Shown here: piece after piece, positions 21,480 through 31,454 of the stretch
Layout of the letters: each line of letters starts with the position of its first letter
How positions within the stretch are numbered: position 1 is the stretch's first letter
Assembly: GCA_009602735.1 (NCBI GenBank)
Contig: WELA01002099.1
Coordinates: 86,436-150,435 of the forward strand
DNA: 64,000 bases
From: Mesotaenium endlicherianum
Lineage: Eukaryota; Streptophyta; Zygnematophyceae; Zygnematales; Mesotaeniaceae
Reading direction: 5' to 3'
Made by a program: the position numbers and the translations under genes
Notes under the pieces: generated by a model
What the model saw: the letters and a program-made list of their open reading frames with translations, nothing else
Database searches by the model: none
What the model was told of the DNA's origin: nothing

Positions 21480-23114
21480 TCAGCCACCAGCTGATGGGCT
21501 GTGATCGCTGTCTAGAGCTAAAGCAGTGCAGTCGCTACAAAACCAGTCGCCAGCTGGCACGCGAGCCAGCGGCGGGTCAAGGCAACTGATGTGGAAGCCG
21601 AGGTTGCAGCTGTTGCAGAGCAGCATGCAGGCCTCCTGGCCGGGGCTGTGGCAGATTTGGCACGTCCAGTCCTTGGGCGGCCTTGCGTCGCGGGGACGAA
21701 CCTGCATGTCAAGGTTAGGAAGGTGGCATGGTCCACAATTCTTTGTGTGGTCCTTGTGAAGACGGCCATCTGCGCCTTCCAACTCCAGAAGTCCTGACGC
21801 CAAGACACGCCTGACGCATAGGATGACGGGCGAGCTGCTGGTGTCGAGGGTGTTCTTCGTCTGGCGTCGCAGGTACACAAAGTCACCTGCGGAGAACTGC
21901 AACACTCGCGGACGATAGGCTCCTCCACGGGTCATGGCATACATCAGTGTGTCGCGGTGCTGAGCAATGCTGAGGTTGTCTATGGCCATGGGCATCAGGC
22001 GTCGAAAGAGCTGTGCACGCTGCCCGATAAGAGCGCTCCACGTCTCGGGACTGTCCAAGTCCAAAACGTTCTCGACCACGGTCCTGGCTGCTGCGGGCAG
22101 GACTGGCTGTTGGCCGTAGAGAAGGAAGTAGGGAGAATGCGAGGCCAAGGAGGCCTGCTTACTGAACCTGTACCCCATAGCCAACCATGGGAGGGCGTCG
22201 TCCCAGTGGGTGCTGTCGTGGGCGAGGCAGTACTTCCGCAGCCCAAGCTTGACGGTCTGCACCATGCGCTCTGCGAGGCCGTCAGCCTGGGGATGGTCGC
22301 GGGAGGTGGTGAGGTGATCGATCATCGAGCGCTCTAGCAGCTTTTGAAAGCTGCCCTGGAACTCTTTGCCTTGGTCAGTGAGGACCTCAGCGCAGCCGCC
22401 AAAGCGGCTAAGGACTTGTTCGAGGAAAGCCTGAGCAATTCCCTCACTGGCCTTGCTGGGCAGCGGCACAACCTCAATCCATTTAGACATGTGCTCAATC
22501 ATTACCAAGACATAGAGGTTGCCTCGGCGAGACTTGGGCAGCTCCCCAGCCAAGTCAAGCGACCACGTGTAGAACAATCCCTGAATAGGGAGAGGGCTGA
22601 GAGCGACGGTGCGGATTGTGAAGCTCGAGCGCACCCGGTCGCAAAGTGTGCAGCTGCTGACGACGTCGGCGACAACCTTAGTCATGCCGTGCCACCAGTA
22701 CTCAGCCTGGAGGAGGCTGAGAGTGCGCATAACACCAAAGTGTCCAAGCGTCTTGTGCACACGTCGCACCAGCTGGCTGCGTATAGCGGGCTCAGGGACC
22801 ACCAGGACAGAGCCGTCCGCCATCACTCGCCGCATGCGCCCCTCCATGAAGACGAAATCCCGGCTACGCTTGAGGACGCGGTCACGCTCGCGCGCACTAA
22901 TGGCTGGGACCAACTTCTTGGCCGTGACGTACTGTAGCACCGGGGTGTCGTCCCACACGTCCTTGGGCCCGCGCTGCCAGCTGTCCTGCTCCTCAGCTGC
23001 TCCCAAGGCCAGTCGTTGAGTGGTGACAGTCACCATGTCTAGGCTAGTAAGCCCTGCGGGCCGCACGTCGCCGTCAACGATGAAGGCCAGGAATGCCGCC
23101 GCATGCCAGGCCAC
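21480..23114 (-). CDS. Integrase with C-terminal PHD finger, element A
   Basis: 544 codons. The zinc-binding HHCC motif uses H120, H125, C155 and C158 (VHKTLGHF, CTLCDR). The catalytic core has D187 (SLDLAGEL), D247 (LTDQGKEF) and E282 (LAERMVQ), the exact D,D(35)E spacing of retroviral-type integrases. A C-terminal barrel-like region follows (FSAGDFVYLRRQ). It ends in a C4HC3 PHD finger: CQIC, LLCNSC, GFHISC, then DWFCSDC. PHD fingers read histone H3 tails, so this may steer integration as chromodomains do in elements 1 and 2. The stop is TGA at 21480, followed by the tail. Confidence 0.93.
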   Translation of the reverse strand: MAWHAAAFLAFIVDGDVRPAGLTSLDMVTVTTQRLALGAAEEQDSWQRGPKDVWDDTPVLQYVTAKKLVPAISARERDRVLKRSRDFVFMEGRMRRVMADGSVLVVPEPAIRSQLVRRVHKTLGHFGVMRTLSLLQAEYWWHGMTKVVADVVSSCTLCDRVRSSFTIRTVALSPLPIQGLFYTWSLDLAGELPKSRRGNLYVLVMIEHMSKWIEVVPLPSKASEGIAQAFLEQVLSRFGGCAEVLTDQGKEFQGSFQKLLERSMIDHLTTSRDHPQADGLAERMVQTVKLGLRKYCLAHDSTHWDDALPWLAMGYRFSKQASLASHSPYFLLYGQQPVLPAAARTVVENVLDLDSPETWSALIGQRAQLFRRLMPMAIDNLSIAQHRDTLMYAMTRGGAYRPRVLQFSAGDFVYLRRQTKNTLDTSSSPVILCVRRVLASGLLELEGADGRLHKDHTKNCGPCHLPNLDMQVRPRDARPPKDWTCQICHSPGQEACMLLCNSCNLGFHISCLDPPLARVPAGDWFCSDCTALALDSDHSPSAGG

Positions 23115-23137
23115 TGGCTCAACCTCATCGTGGCGGG

Positions 23138-24664
23138 CTACCGTGAGGTCTCGCGAAGAAGGCAGCGGGTTGCGGCTGAGGCCGTCAGCGTCCAGGTTTG
23201 TCGATCCTCAACGATGGTGCACGTCAAAGGTGTAATCTTGCCCAAGATGAGCGCCCACCGTGCGTACTTGCCTGTCAGGCGCTCCGACGTCATGAGCCAC
23301 TTGAGTGGCTCATGGTCGATGACAAAGCGGAAGTGGGTGCTGTAGAGATAGTGCCTGAAATGCACAATCGCCCATACTGCTGCCAGGCACTCCCCCTCAT
23401 AGGAGCCGTAGTTGCCCTCGGCACGGTTGTTGCTGTGGTTGGCGTACGCCACCACATGCTTGAAGCCGTCATGCTCCTGCACCAGCACAGCTCCAAGTCC
23501 TGCCTGCGACCAGTCGGTGTGGAGGATGAAGGGTTTCTGATAGTCAGGCCGCCGTAGTACTGGGGCGCTCACCAACAGCTCCTTGAGCTTATCAAACGCC
23601 GCCTGCTGCTCTGGTCCCCATACGTAGGCAACGCCCTTGCGTAGCAAGTCGTTGAGCGGCTTGGCCAGCTCGCTGAACCCAGGCACAAAGCGGCGATAGT
23701 AGTTGGCGATGCCAAGGAAGGCCCTCAACTGCGAGAGGTCGGTCGGCGGCGGGAAGCCTGTGATGGCCGAGATCTTGGCCAGCTGAGGAGCCAAACCACT
23801 GGAAGACAAAAGATGCCCGAGGTACTCCACCTCCCGGGTCCCAAAGGTGCACTTGCCTGGATGACACTTGAGCCCAACGGCCTCCAAGCGGTCCAGAACT
23901 GTAGTGATATGCGCCACGTGCTCCTCAAATGTCTCACTGAAGACGAGCACGTCATCAATATAGCACCGGGCAAAGGAGAGCCCTGCCAGCTCCTTATCCA
24001 TGACTCGCTGGAAGGTGGCAGGAGCGTTCTTCAAGCCGAAGGGCATAATCCTCCACTTGTAGAGACGCTGCGATCCCCAAAAAGCCGTTTTATGCTGGTC
24101 CTCCTCCGCAATGGGTATCTGGTTGAAGCCCTGCCTCAAATCCAGCACCGAGAACCAAGTACAAGCGCCAATGTTGTCGAAGATCTCATCAGGGGTCGGC
24201 ATAGGGTATCTGTCCTGCTCAGTGACCTCATTAAGCTTACGATAGTCACCGCACATCCTCTTCTCAGACCAGTTGCCTAAGGCGTCCTTCTTAGCTGGCA
24301 TGACTGTGGGCGCAGCGCAGGTGGAGGCAGACTCACGAATGAGCTGACACTCCTCTAGCTTGCCTGTCTGCGTGCTGATCAAGTCGTCCTCAAAGCGGCT
24401 GTAGCGATAGCGCTTCTGGAAGATGGGCACGTCTGTCTAGAGGGGTATCCTCATAGGGTCGCCTGTGTAGCGCCCAAGATTGTGCATGCCGCTGGCAAAG
24501 CTGGCACTGCGCCGTGCATCCAGCAATCCCGTTAGCTGAGCAGCCTGTGCCCTAGTGAGAGTCCCCCCCAGCTTCCAAGTAGGCACAGCTGGTGGTGGCT
24601 CCTGCGCTGCGGCTGGCGCCTCCTGCCCTGCTGCTGGCGTGATCTGTGTGTCTGCAGGCGTCAC
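23138..24664 (-). CDS. Reverse transcriptase and RNase H, element A
   Basis: The frame carries TWKLGGTL...DARRSASFASGMHNLGRY, TAG at 24437 (Gln in B), then gypsy reverse transcriptase. Key sites are FSVLDLRQGFNQIPIAEED with the first Asp, MPFGLKNAPATFQRVM, and CYIDDVLVF with the catalytic Y-I-D-D. RNase H follows: ILHTDWSQAGLGAVLVQ, YEGECLAAVWA and VIDHEPLKWL hold the acidic residues. The frame is lost near 23240, so the RNase H-integrase link is broken by a single-base shift. Compared with B (CYINDVLVF, LHTNWSQGG), all catalytic acids are intact. Its role is copying element RNA into DNA. Confidence 0.9.
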
Positions 24665-26342
24665 CTGTCCTCAGGTGCCCTCTTTTCGGCAGTTGCTGCC
24701 ATATGCCCTGCACCACCTGTAGGCGGCGGAGAGCGTGGAAAAAGAAACGGGGAACAAAACTCCCTGGGTCGCTGTGAGGACTCCTGTCTCCTCCTGCCCC
24801 CCCCCAGCGAACCAGAAGGAGGACCAGGACGCGGCGCAGGCGGCTGCTGGAAAGCTGGACCCTCGCGCTGGGAATGCCAGGTCGTACCAGGTGGGGCGAG
24901 GCCGTCGCCATCGGAATTGCGATCCATGGCGTCATAGGACTGGTCCATCTCAGGTTGACGAAAAGGGGAGTCAGGGCCTGTGTCTGCAGGTGAAGCCTCG
25001 TCAAGACGTTGGCATCGATAGCCTGGCCAAGGAGACGTACGCGGTTGACCTCGGTGATGCCGTCCACCTGTGTGAGGTGCGGAGGGAAGCTCATCGCACG
25101 CTCCATCTCCACAGCACGGGGTCGTTGGAACATGCCAGTCTCGAGGTCAATGATCATGCCGTGCTGGTCGCCCACGTAGGCCGCGCTGTTGTAGCGACTC
25201 ACGAACGTAGGAAGCGCCCGCGTGACGTCGCGAAGGACCTCACACTGGGCTTGAGAAGGATGCGAAAGGGCGACCACGCGCTGGGCCAGGCGTGCCACGT
25301 CGAGGATGGAGTCAACATTGCGCGTGTGGCGTGGATGTGCGGCCGCTAATGCCTCAAGCGTGCCTGGCATGGCCAGGTTGGTAAAGTAGGCGCGCACACG
25401 ATGCGCGAAGGAACCAATCTGAGCTGCGTCGATAACTGCCTCACGGTCGGCGTAGCTGCTGCAGAGGGAAAAGTCGGCGCTGACGTTGGGCCGAGAATTG
25501 TGGCGGACAGCCACGTTCTCCAACACCCAAGCGAGCGTGTGCGGCGGCTGGCGGTCCTCAACCATGTTGAGGACGCGAAGCAGGTGGCAGAACAAGGCCG
25601 TACGCGGGTCACCGAGCGCGTTGCCCCGTCCCGCAATGGAGAAGCCCTGGCACTCCCAGCCAGCAATGATGAGGTCGATGGGCCCGAGCCGCGTAATGTG
25701 CTCGGCGGTAATGTCCATGGGCCAGTCAGTCTGGGCGCGGTAGAAGGCATGCTCAGGGAAGAGGTCTGGGAAACGCTCGTGGCATAAGGCCATCTGCCTG
25801 CGGGCGACCTGCTGCGCCACGCCATCGGGGTCCACGCAGACGTACCAACGTTCGGGGATGCCAGCCTGCAGGGTGGCCAATAACCCGGTCAAAATGCCGG
25901 CAAAGAGCTCGACAAGGACAATGCCGTCGGGACGCTCGTCGAGCTGTGCGGTGTAGATAGGCGTAGGAAGGGGGCGACAGCCCAGGGCGGGATCGCCGGC
26001 GTGCGCTGGCGGTGGATAGGAGCGCAGCAGACTGTGCTGATGGGGCGCCATGCGAAGGGCCGCCACGGCGAGCTCTGCGTTGTGGCAAGTAAGTCGAGGA
26101 ATGCGCTCGGGCAGCGACTGCGGGCGAGCCGTGCGAGAATGTGCCTGATAAGTGCGCCAGCGCGCACGCACGTCCTGCAAGGCCTCCTCGGGCACTGGGC
26201 AAACCAGAGCCTGCGCGTCGCGCACGCCCTGCTGCTGCCACCGGTTCCTCGTCCTGTAGTTTGCGTGATGTGAAGCGGCGTGGGCCAGCTGCTCTGTGGC
26301 GGTGCGCTGGGGCAGCTGGGAATGCTGATCAAAGTACGAACG
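24552..26342 (-). CDS. DNMT3/DRM-like DNA (cytosine-5) methyltransferase inside element A
   Basis: Residue numbers start at the codon at 26225. Motif I is VELFAGILTG (105-114), binding S-adenosylmethionine. Motif IV is AGWECQGFS (188-196) with the catalytic Cys192; canonical enzymes have P-C. Motif VI is LENVAV (235-240), and motif VIII is HRVRAYF (275-281). A target-recognition-like segment (FVSRYNSAAYVGDQHG) follows. Motifs IX-X are EMERAMSFPPHLTQVD and NRVRLLGQAIDANVL (373-408). The L-L-R-x-L spacing after motif IV, the A-H-R-x-R-x-F-x-x-N-L block and the C-terminal pattern fit DNMT3/DRM better than DNMT1/CMT. The reaction is transfer of a methyl group to cytosine C5 in DNA. It lies between protease and reverse transcriptase, and the same position holds in B. 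The last ~140 codons of the frame are not methyltransferase and probably lie beyond a frame break. Confidence 0.9.
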   Translation of the reverse strand, partial: RSYFDQHSQLPQRTATEQLAHAASHHANYRTRNRWQQQGVRDAQALVCPVPEEALQDVRARWRTYQAHSRTARPQSLPERIPRLTCHNAELAVAALRMAPHQHSLLRSYPPPAHAGDPALGCRPLPTPIYTAQLDERPDGIVLVELFAGILTGLLATLQAGIPERWYVCVDPDGVAQQVARRQMALCHERFPDLFPEHAFYRAQTDWPMDITAEHITRLGPIDLIIAGWECQGFSIAGRGNALGDPRTALFCHLLRVLNMVEDRQPPHTLAWVLENVAVRHNSRPNVSADFSLCSSYADREAVIDAAQIGSFAHRVRAYFTNLAMPGTLEALAAAHPRHTRNVDSILDVARLAQRVVALSHPSQAQCEVLRDVTRALPTFVSRYNSAAYVGDQHGMIIDLETGMFQRPRAVEMERAMSFPPHLTQVDGITEVNRVRLLGQAIDANVLTRLHLQTQALTPLFVNLRWTSPMTPWIAIPMATASPHLVRPGIPSARVQLSSSRLRRVLVLLLVRWGGAGGDRSPHSDPGSFVPRFFFHALRRLQVVQGIWQQLPKRGHLRTGDACRHTDHASSRAGGASRSAGATTSCAYLEAGGDSH

Positions 26343-26345
26343 CTA

Positions 26346-27644
26346 ACGCTCGCGAAGATCTGCCTAAAGGGGCACTGTGCAGACGGAGCGCTCGTCCCAA
26401 TGTGCTGCCTGTCGAGGACGGACGAGCTGACGTGGGGCAAGTTGGACTCGCGGGCGCAGCGGTGAAAGAGATGCAAGTCGGACGCGCTCCCGCTGGCTGC
26501 GCTGCATGGGCCCTGCGCGTGTTGCGTGCGGATGAGGATGACGGTCGCGGAGGCGCGCAACGGTGCGGGCCACCTCATGAGGAGGTGACCCAGACGGCCC
26601 GTCGCCGGCTATGTGACTGCGCGGGACGTCGGCAGGCCAGCCAAGCGGCGTCTGGTATAGTGCGTGGGCTGCAGTGGTGGAGGAAGACTGTGCGTCATGC
26701 TCGCGGGTGCAGAGATCGCGCGGACCGTCATACGGCGGTGTGATTGAGCGCGGGCGCGTCTCGCGTAAAGGAGTGACTTTTCTCCCCTCCCGAAGAGGAG
26801 TGACCTCCCGTGCGTCCCTGGGAGTGTCGCGCAGAGGCGTGGCCTCACAGGCAGCCCTGGTATGCTCGCGGATCGGAGTGACCCCGCGTGCGTGCCGGTC
26901 TAGTGGCAGAGTGCGGCGTGCAAAGCGTAGAGCTGGCCTGGCGTAGGGGGAAGGGCCTGTATGTCGAGGACCGAGGATGCTGGTCCTGGCCACTGTCTGC
27001 TGCGCACGTCCGGCTTGCGGGTTGATGGCGGAGAAAGGAACCGTGGAGGCGGTGCTGGCGGAGGCGCGACCTGGCCAGCTTTTGCTCAGGCTGTTGCCAG
27101 CAAACAAGTGCGTGACGTCACGGCAATTGTTGCTGGTCAAACAGTCGTGCTGTATCGGACGACTAGGCCTGCCAGCGCATGGATGGGCTCGACGGGGATT
27201 GGCCGTGGTCTCGTGTGAGAGAGAACTGAAGCCGGGAGGCCCTGTAGGCTGGCGTTGGACGCGAGCTGTAGGCGTGGGCAGCAATGGCTCTGCTGACGGC
27301 GGGGCTGCGGGCTCCTCTGCGGCCTCCTGGGACCACTCCTGCCACTCCTCCTCCTCGCTGCTCAATGACGCATCGTCGGACCTGCCGGGGAATGTTGCCT
27401 GCCTCATGGCCTCATCCTCAGACGTGGTAGTGCGTGGCCACGAGTTGCCTATCCGGTGCGGGTGAGGGCAACTGGGATGCCATGCGGTACTGGATAGCGA
27501 CCCCCACAGGCACGTCATGCCGTACGCGGACGTGTGATCTCGAGGAGGGTCCGCTAGTCGCAGGAGGCTGTGGCCTAGGTATGGCTGCTTTGGCTGTGGC
27601 TGCGTCATGAGCGTGAGCTGCAGCAGTAAGGGCAGCCGTAGCAA
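26346..27644 (-). CDS. TP-repeat linker upstream of the methyltransferase, element A
   Basis: This frame is the same as the methyltransferase frame and is separated from it only by TAG at 26364 and 26343; sister B has Gln at the latter. It is acidic at first (SSEEEEWQEWSQEAAEEP), then basic and proline-rich, with a run of short repeats of the type VTPLRE / ATPLRD / ITPPY. Copy B has a parallel set (AVTPP, LTPP, FVTPPY). No known domain is seen. It could be an N-terminal targeting or regulatory tail of the methyltransferase. It is antisense to nothing recognisable. Confidence 0.6.
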
Positions 27645-28998
27645 CGGCGTGTGCCTCTACGGCGTCTGCCGCCATCTGACGCATCATGGCGTTATGCGCG
27701 GCGTAGATCTGCACTGTCTCCCTGGCTTGTGCGGCCAGAGCGTCAGCCTGCTCCTGGGGCGTGAGGTAGAGCTCGGCACCAGACAGCTCGGGATCCTCCT
27801 CTTGCGTCTTCAGTAAGTTGGCGCCGACGGAGACCTCGTCATCCTCGGCCCCCCCCTTATTGGTCTGAACCACGGACCGACCGTCGTCCAGCGCCATGAA
27901 GCCGTAGAGGGCGGACTCAGCTGAGCGATGATTCAAGATGTCATGTGGCACAGATGCAGTGCGGGTCCCCCCTGACTGCCAGTCGGGTCGATAAAAGACC
28001 CGCTCCACCCAGTTATCCACTGCGGCGCCGATAGGAAAGAGCACGTCTTGGCCAAGGAGCACGTCGAAGGTCTCGGAGCGAGTGACCAACGCATGCCGGT
28101 GGATGGTCGTCTCATCCGGAGTGCCGGGCCGAAAGGTGAAGCGAAGGGCCAGCCGCGTGCGCCCGGTGACGGTCTCGGACGTGCCGGCAGCGATGTTGAT
28201 CCGCGTAGGCGAATCCTCTAGGTCGGCTGACGAGAGGCCAAGCTGGCGGAAGTAGCGCAAGTTGATGAGGACTGGCTGGGCGCCAGTGTCAAACATGATG
28301 CGTTGCGGGGCCTGCGTGTTGACCAGCACGATGCCCTGCAAATTATCAAAAAACGCAGCGTGAGGCGTGCTGATCATCCTGCGCTCATGCGCAGGTCGCG
28401 CGGGTGCGGAGAGCACCGCGGCTGCCGCGTCTGACGTTGGCCTGTCGTCAGAGGCGCGCTGGCTGGCCCTGCGCAACTGGAGCAGTAGCTAGGTCGCCTG
28501 CCGTGTGGCCTCCATCGACACGCCGAGCTCCACGAAGGAGACTGCGGGCATGCGGTGAAGCGCCAGCGAGATGACCTCGGCGCTGAGCTGCACCGTGGTC
28601 ATCGACGAGGCCATCGCGTGAGGCGCGAAGGCCGCTGGCGCTGTTGGCGTGTCCAGCACGCGGAACGAGCGGGGCAGACGCGGCGCCTTCTCCGTGCGAC
28701 GCCCCTGATCCGGCCCGACGCGCTTCTGTGCCACCGCTGGGCGTGCGGCTGCCAACAAAGCGTGCTTGCGCCGTGCGGTGCCGTCTGCTGTGCGGCCTCC
28801 AAGTGGCACTGTGCGTGCGCAGCAGGCCAGAATGGGGCCGCACGCGGCTATAGCAGCAAGCGCAGCCGCTGGACAGTCGGCCAAAGAGCGGCTGGAACAC
28901 CTGGCGCTGGCGTACCTGGCGCTGGTGCTCCCCGCGCAAATGCACCTGACGCTGGTGCACCTGGCGCTGGCGCGCTCGGCGCGGGCGGTCCTGAGCAT
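27418..28998 (-). CDS. Aspartic protease region, element A
   Basis: An overlapping frame opens within the end of the gag extension. It carries RRTEKAPRLPRSFRVLD, a helical stretch, TAG at 28489 (glutamine in B and C), then the protease active site RIMFDTGAQPVLINL with the catalytic D-T-G. Conserved flanks follow, and a C-terminal Gln/Ala-rich helical segment (QEQADALAAQARETVQIYAA). Gypsy proteases cleave the polyprotein in the particle. C has N in place of the catalytic D; B has D-I-G. The frame closes with TGA at 27418, and homology passes to another frame. Confidence 0.8.
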
Positions 28999-31454
28999 GC
29001 TTGCGCAGTCGTCGGCGCAGGTGCCAGGCTTGCTGGCTCAGTTGTCGGTGCTGGCGCTGCCTCGGCGACCAGAAGGCCGCCAGGTGGCACTGGCCCACCT
29101 GGTACTGGCGTCGTGAGATGCGCTTGCTCGGGTCCTCCTGCAGCTGGCGCCTCGGCGAACGATGGTGCCTCCGATGGAGCGGCTGCGAATGCCAGCACTG
29201 CTTCGGGCGCAGGTGCTTCGGCCGCTGGCGCGAACGCCAGAGCTGGCGTAGGCTTGGCTGTTGGCAGCCTGACAAGTGGCGCTTTGAGGACGCCCCTGGG
29301 CCTGCAAGGTCGCGTCGCCCGACCGGTGTCGGTGTCGATGTCGGCTGCCCCTAGCAAGGTACGTGGCGCCCTCCAGGTAGCGCGCGTGCTCGCCGGGACC
29401 CTCGCTACGCTTATCGCGAAGGCCCAGGAGTTTTGTGCGCAGCCAGGGTTTAAGCCCTGGCTTTGCGCAACCGTGTGCGTGCCGTCGCAGTTCCAAACGG
29501 AGACACGGCCACGCAGCGCGATCAGGGATGTCGCCCCCTGGCTTGGGATGGCAGTCGCGGCCGCCAGATCTGCGCTGGCTGAGCCGGACTGCGTGCGCGT
29601 GCCAAATGGCAGCACGTGTGCGCAGGTGCTGTACGCAACGGCTGACGTGGCTGCCGTGAGGTGGTCGCGTGGCGGGCTGCTGAGCGAGCGTCGCAATGCG
29701 GTGCGCGGCATGTGCGGGCGTGAGCAGGCATGCGCGTGTGTGCCGCTGCCGTCAGGCAAGGTCTCGCCAGCCGTGCACGCGTCAGGTGCGACGACTGCTG
29801 GCGCGGCTGCCAGGATTGGCGCAGGTGCGATTGCGGGGGGGCTGCCAAGTGGCGCCTCCCAATTGCTCCTGGGGTTGCGGGGGCTGGTGTCTGGTCCAAC
29901 ATCCAGGTCGGTGTTGGCTGCCTTGGACGCCGCTCGCAACGCCCTCCCCCCGATGCGTGCATACGCCGAAGCCCCCGTAACGCGAATTGCGTCAGCGCAA
30001 GGGTTTTGTGCGCAGCCAGGGTTGAAGCCCTGGCTTTGCTCAGCCGTGAGTGTGCCATCGGCGATCTGCACGGCAATCTGGCCGCACAGCGCAATCAAGG
30101 ATGCCCCCTCCTGACTGGGAATGGCGATCGCGGCCGCCGAATCTGCGCTGGCCAAGCCGGGCTGCGTGCGCGCGCCATGTGGAAGGACGTGTGCGCAGCT
30201 GGCGTGCGCAGCTGCTGTTGTGGCTGCCGAGCTGCGATCTTGTAGCTGGCTGCCCGGCAAGCCTCGCGCCGCCATGTGCGGTGTGAGCGGATGCGTGAGA
30301 GCGCGAGTGTGCGCGTGGCTGCCGATAAGACCGGCCTGGCCTGCCGGACACGCGGCAAGTGTCGGCGCCTGCTGGACCCTGCTGCTTGCAGCGGCCAGCA
30401 GGGTGAGACCATCCTGGCGTTGCCGGCTGGTGCGCAGATCTACGCACGGAATGGCGACGCGTACAGCGAGGGGCGCGGCAGCCGTGTGTGCTGCAAACGT
30501 GTCACTCATCTGGCGAGCGCGCCCTGTCGTGACAGCTGTCGATACGCAGACTGCCGGCAGCACTGCTGGCGGCAGCAGGGCGGCACAGACGAGAGGGGCT
30601 GCTGGAGCCTGCGGCTGTGCTGGCGTGTGTGCCGGACCGTCAAGGGGCGCATCGGGAGCTGCAGCGTCCGTGACGCAGGGTAGCAGGACCGCGTGAGCCT
30701 ACAGCATGCCATCTCGCAGCCCGACCGGACGAGTGCAGCGGCTGCTGACGGACATCAGCGCAGAGTGCGCAGGTCTGGCAGAAGCGTCTGCGCAGACGTC
30801 TGCGGCGCTGGTCGCTGTAGCTCTGTCGTGGGGCGGGCGCGTGCGAGGCTGTAGCGCTGCTATAGCGCCAGGTGCCAGCCTCCGGGGCTGCCAAGTGTTG
30901 GCGTCGTGAAGGGGCGCAGGAGCTGCGCAGACGCCAGCTGTCGGAGGTGAAGCGTCTGACGACGGGACGCGTGCAAAGAGGGCTCCGCACGCTTCGTAAC
31001 TGTCGGTGGCGACGAGACCGCGGAGTCTGGCAATCTCTGCGTTGGCTTCTACGAGGGCATCGCTGACGTCGTCAAAACTGTAGTAATGGGCTCCGGGGGT
31101 CAGCGCAGCGTCCATCGTAGCCGCGGCTGCCGTCATCGAGGGGTGTCCACCCGTGCAAGGGCTACGCATGCCCCGCAGTCCTGCTGCTGGCGCAGGGCCG
31201 TCACGAGCGCGTCCGTTCTTGACGTTGCGCTTCTTCTGCAGGCATACAATCTGCAGGTGGCCGGCCTTGCCACAGTAGGTACAATCACCGGGCTTGCCAT
31301 TCTGCGCAATAGTGCAATTTTGACGAGAGTGGCCCGTCTTCCCGCAAGACCAACAGGGGTCGCTCGTCGTGGCGGCCATGGAAATGCGGCCACGCGGAGC
31401 TCCGCGCTGCTGGGTCTGCTGGGACAGCTGAGAGCGCTGAGGCTGCTGCTGCTG
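28848..31454 (-). CDS. Nucleocapsid (two CCHC knuckles) with long Ala/Pro-rich repeat extension, element A
   Basis: The same frame as gag continues for ~870 codons with one internal TAG (30699). At the start are CWSCGKTGHSRQNC and CTYCGKAGHLQIVC, both C-x2-C-x4-H-x4-C. The rest is of extreme composition (Ala, Pro, Thr, Arg) and contains two related ~190-residue repeats, each with a core SQGxNPGCAQN (DNA around 29.45 and 30.02 kb). It ends in a run of Ala-Pro-Gly. Orthologous sequence is present in C (34.4-37.7 kb) and B (49.4-50.6 kb), so it belongs to the element. No known domain is recognised; it may be disordered and RNA- or DNA-binding. Confidence 0.75.

Noticed and set aside
28555-30114. 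519-codon plus-strand open frame antisense to the gag extension of element A
   Set aside because: It is a shadow of GC-rich, stop-poor sequence. The minus-strand frame is continuous with gag and has homologues in B and C; the plus frame matches nothing and is not conserved.
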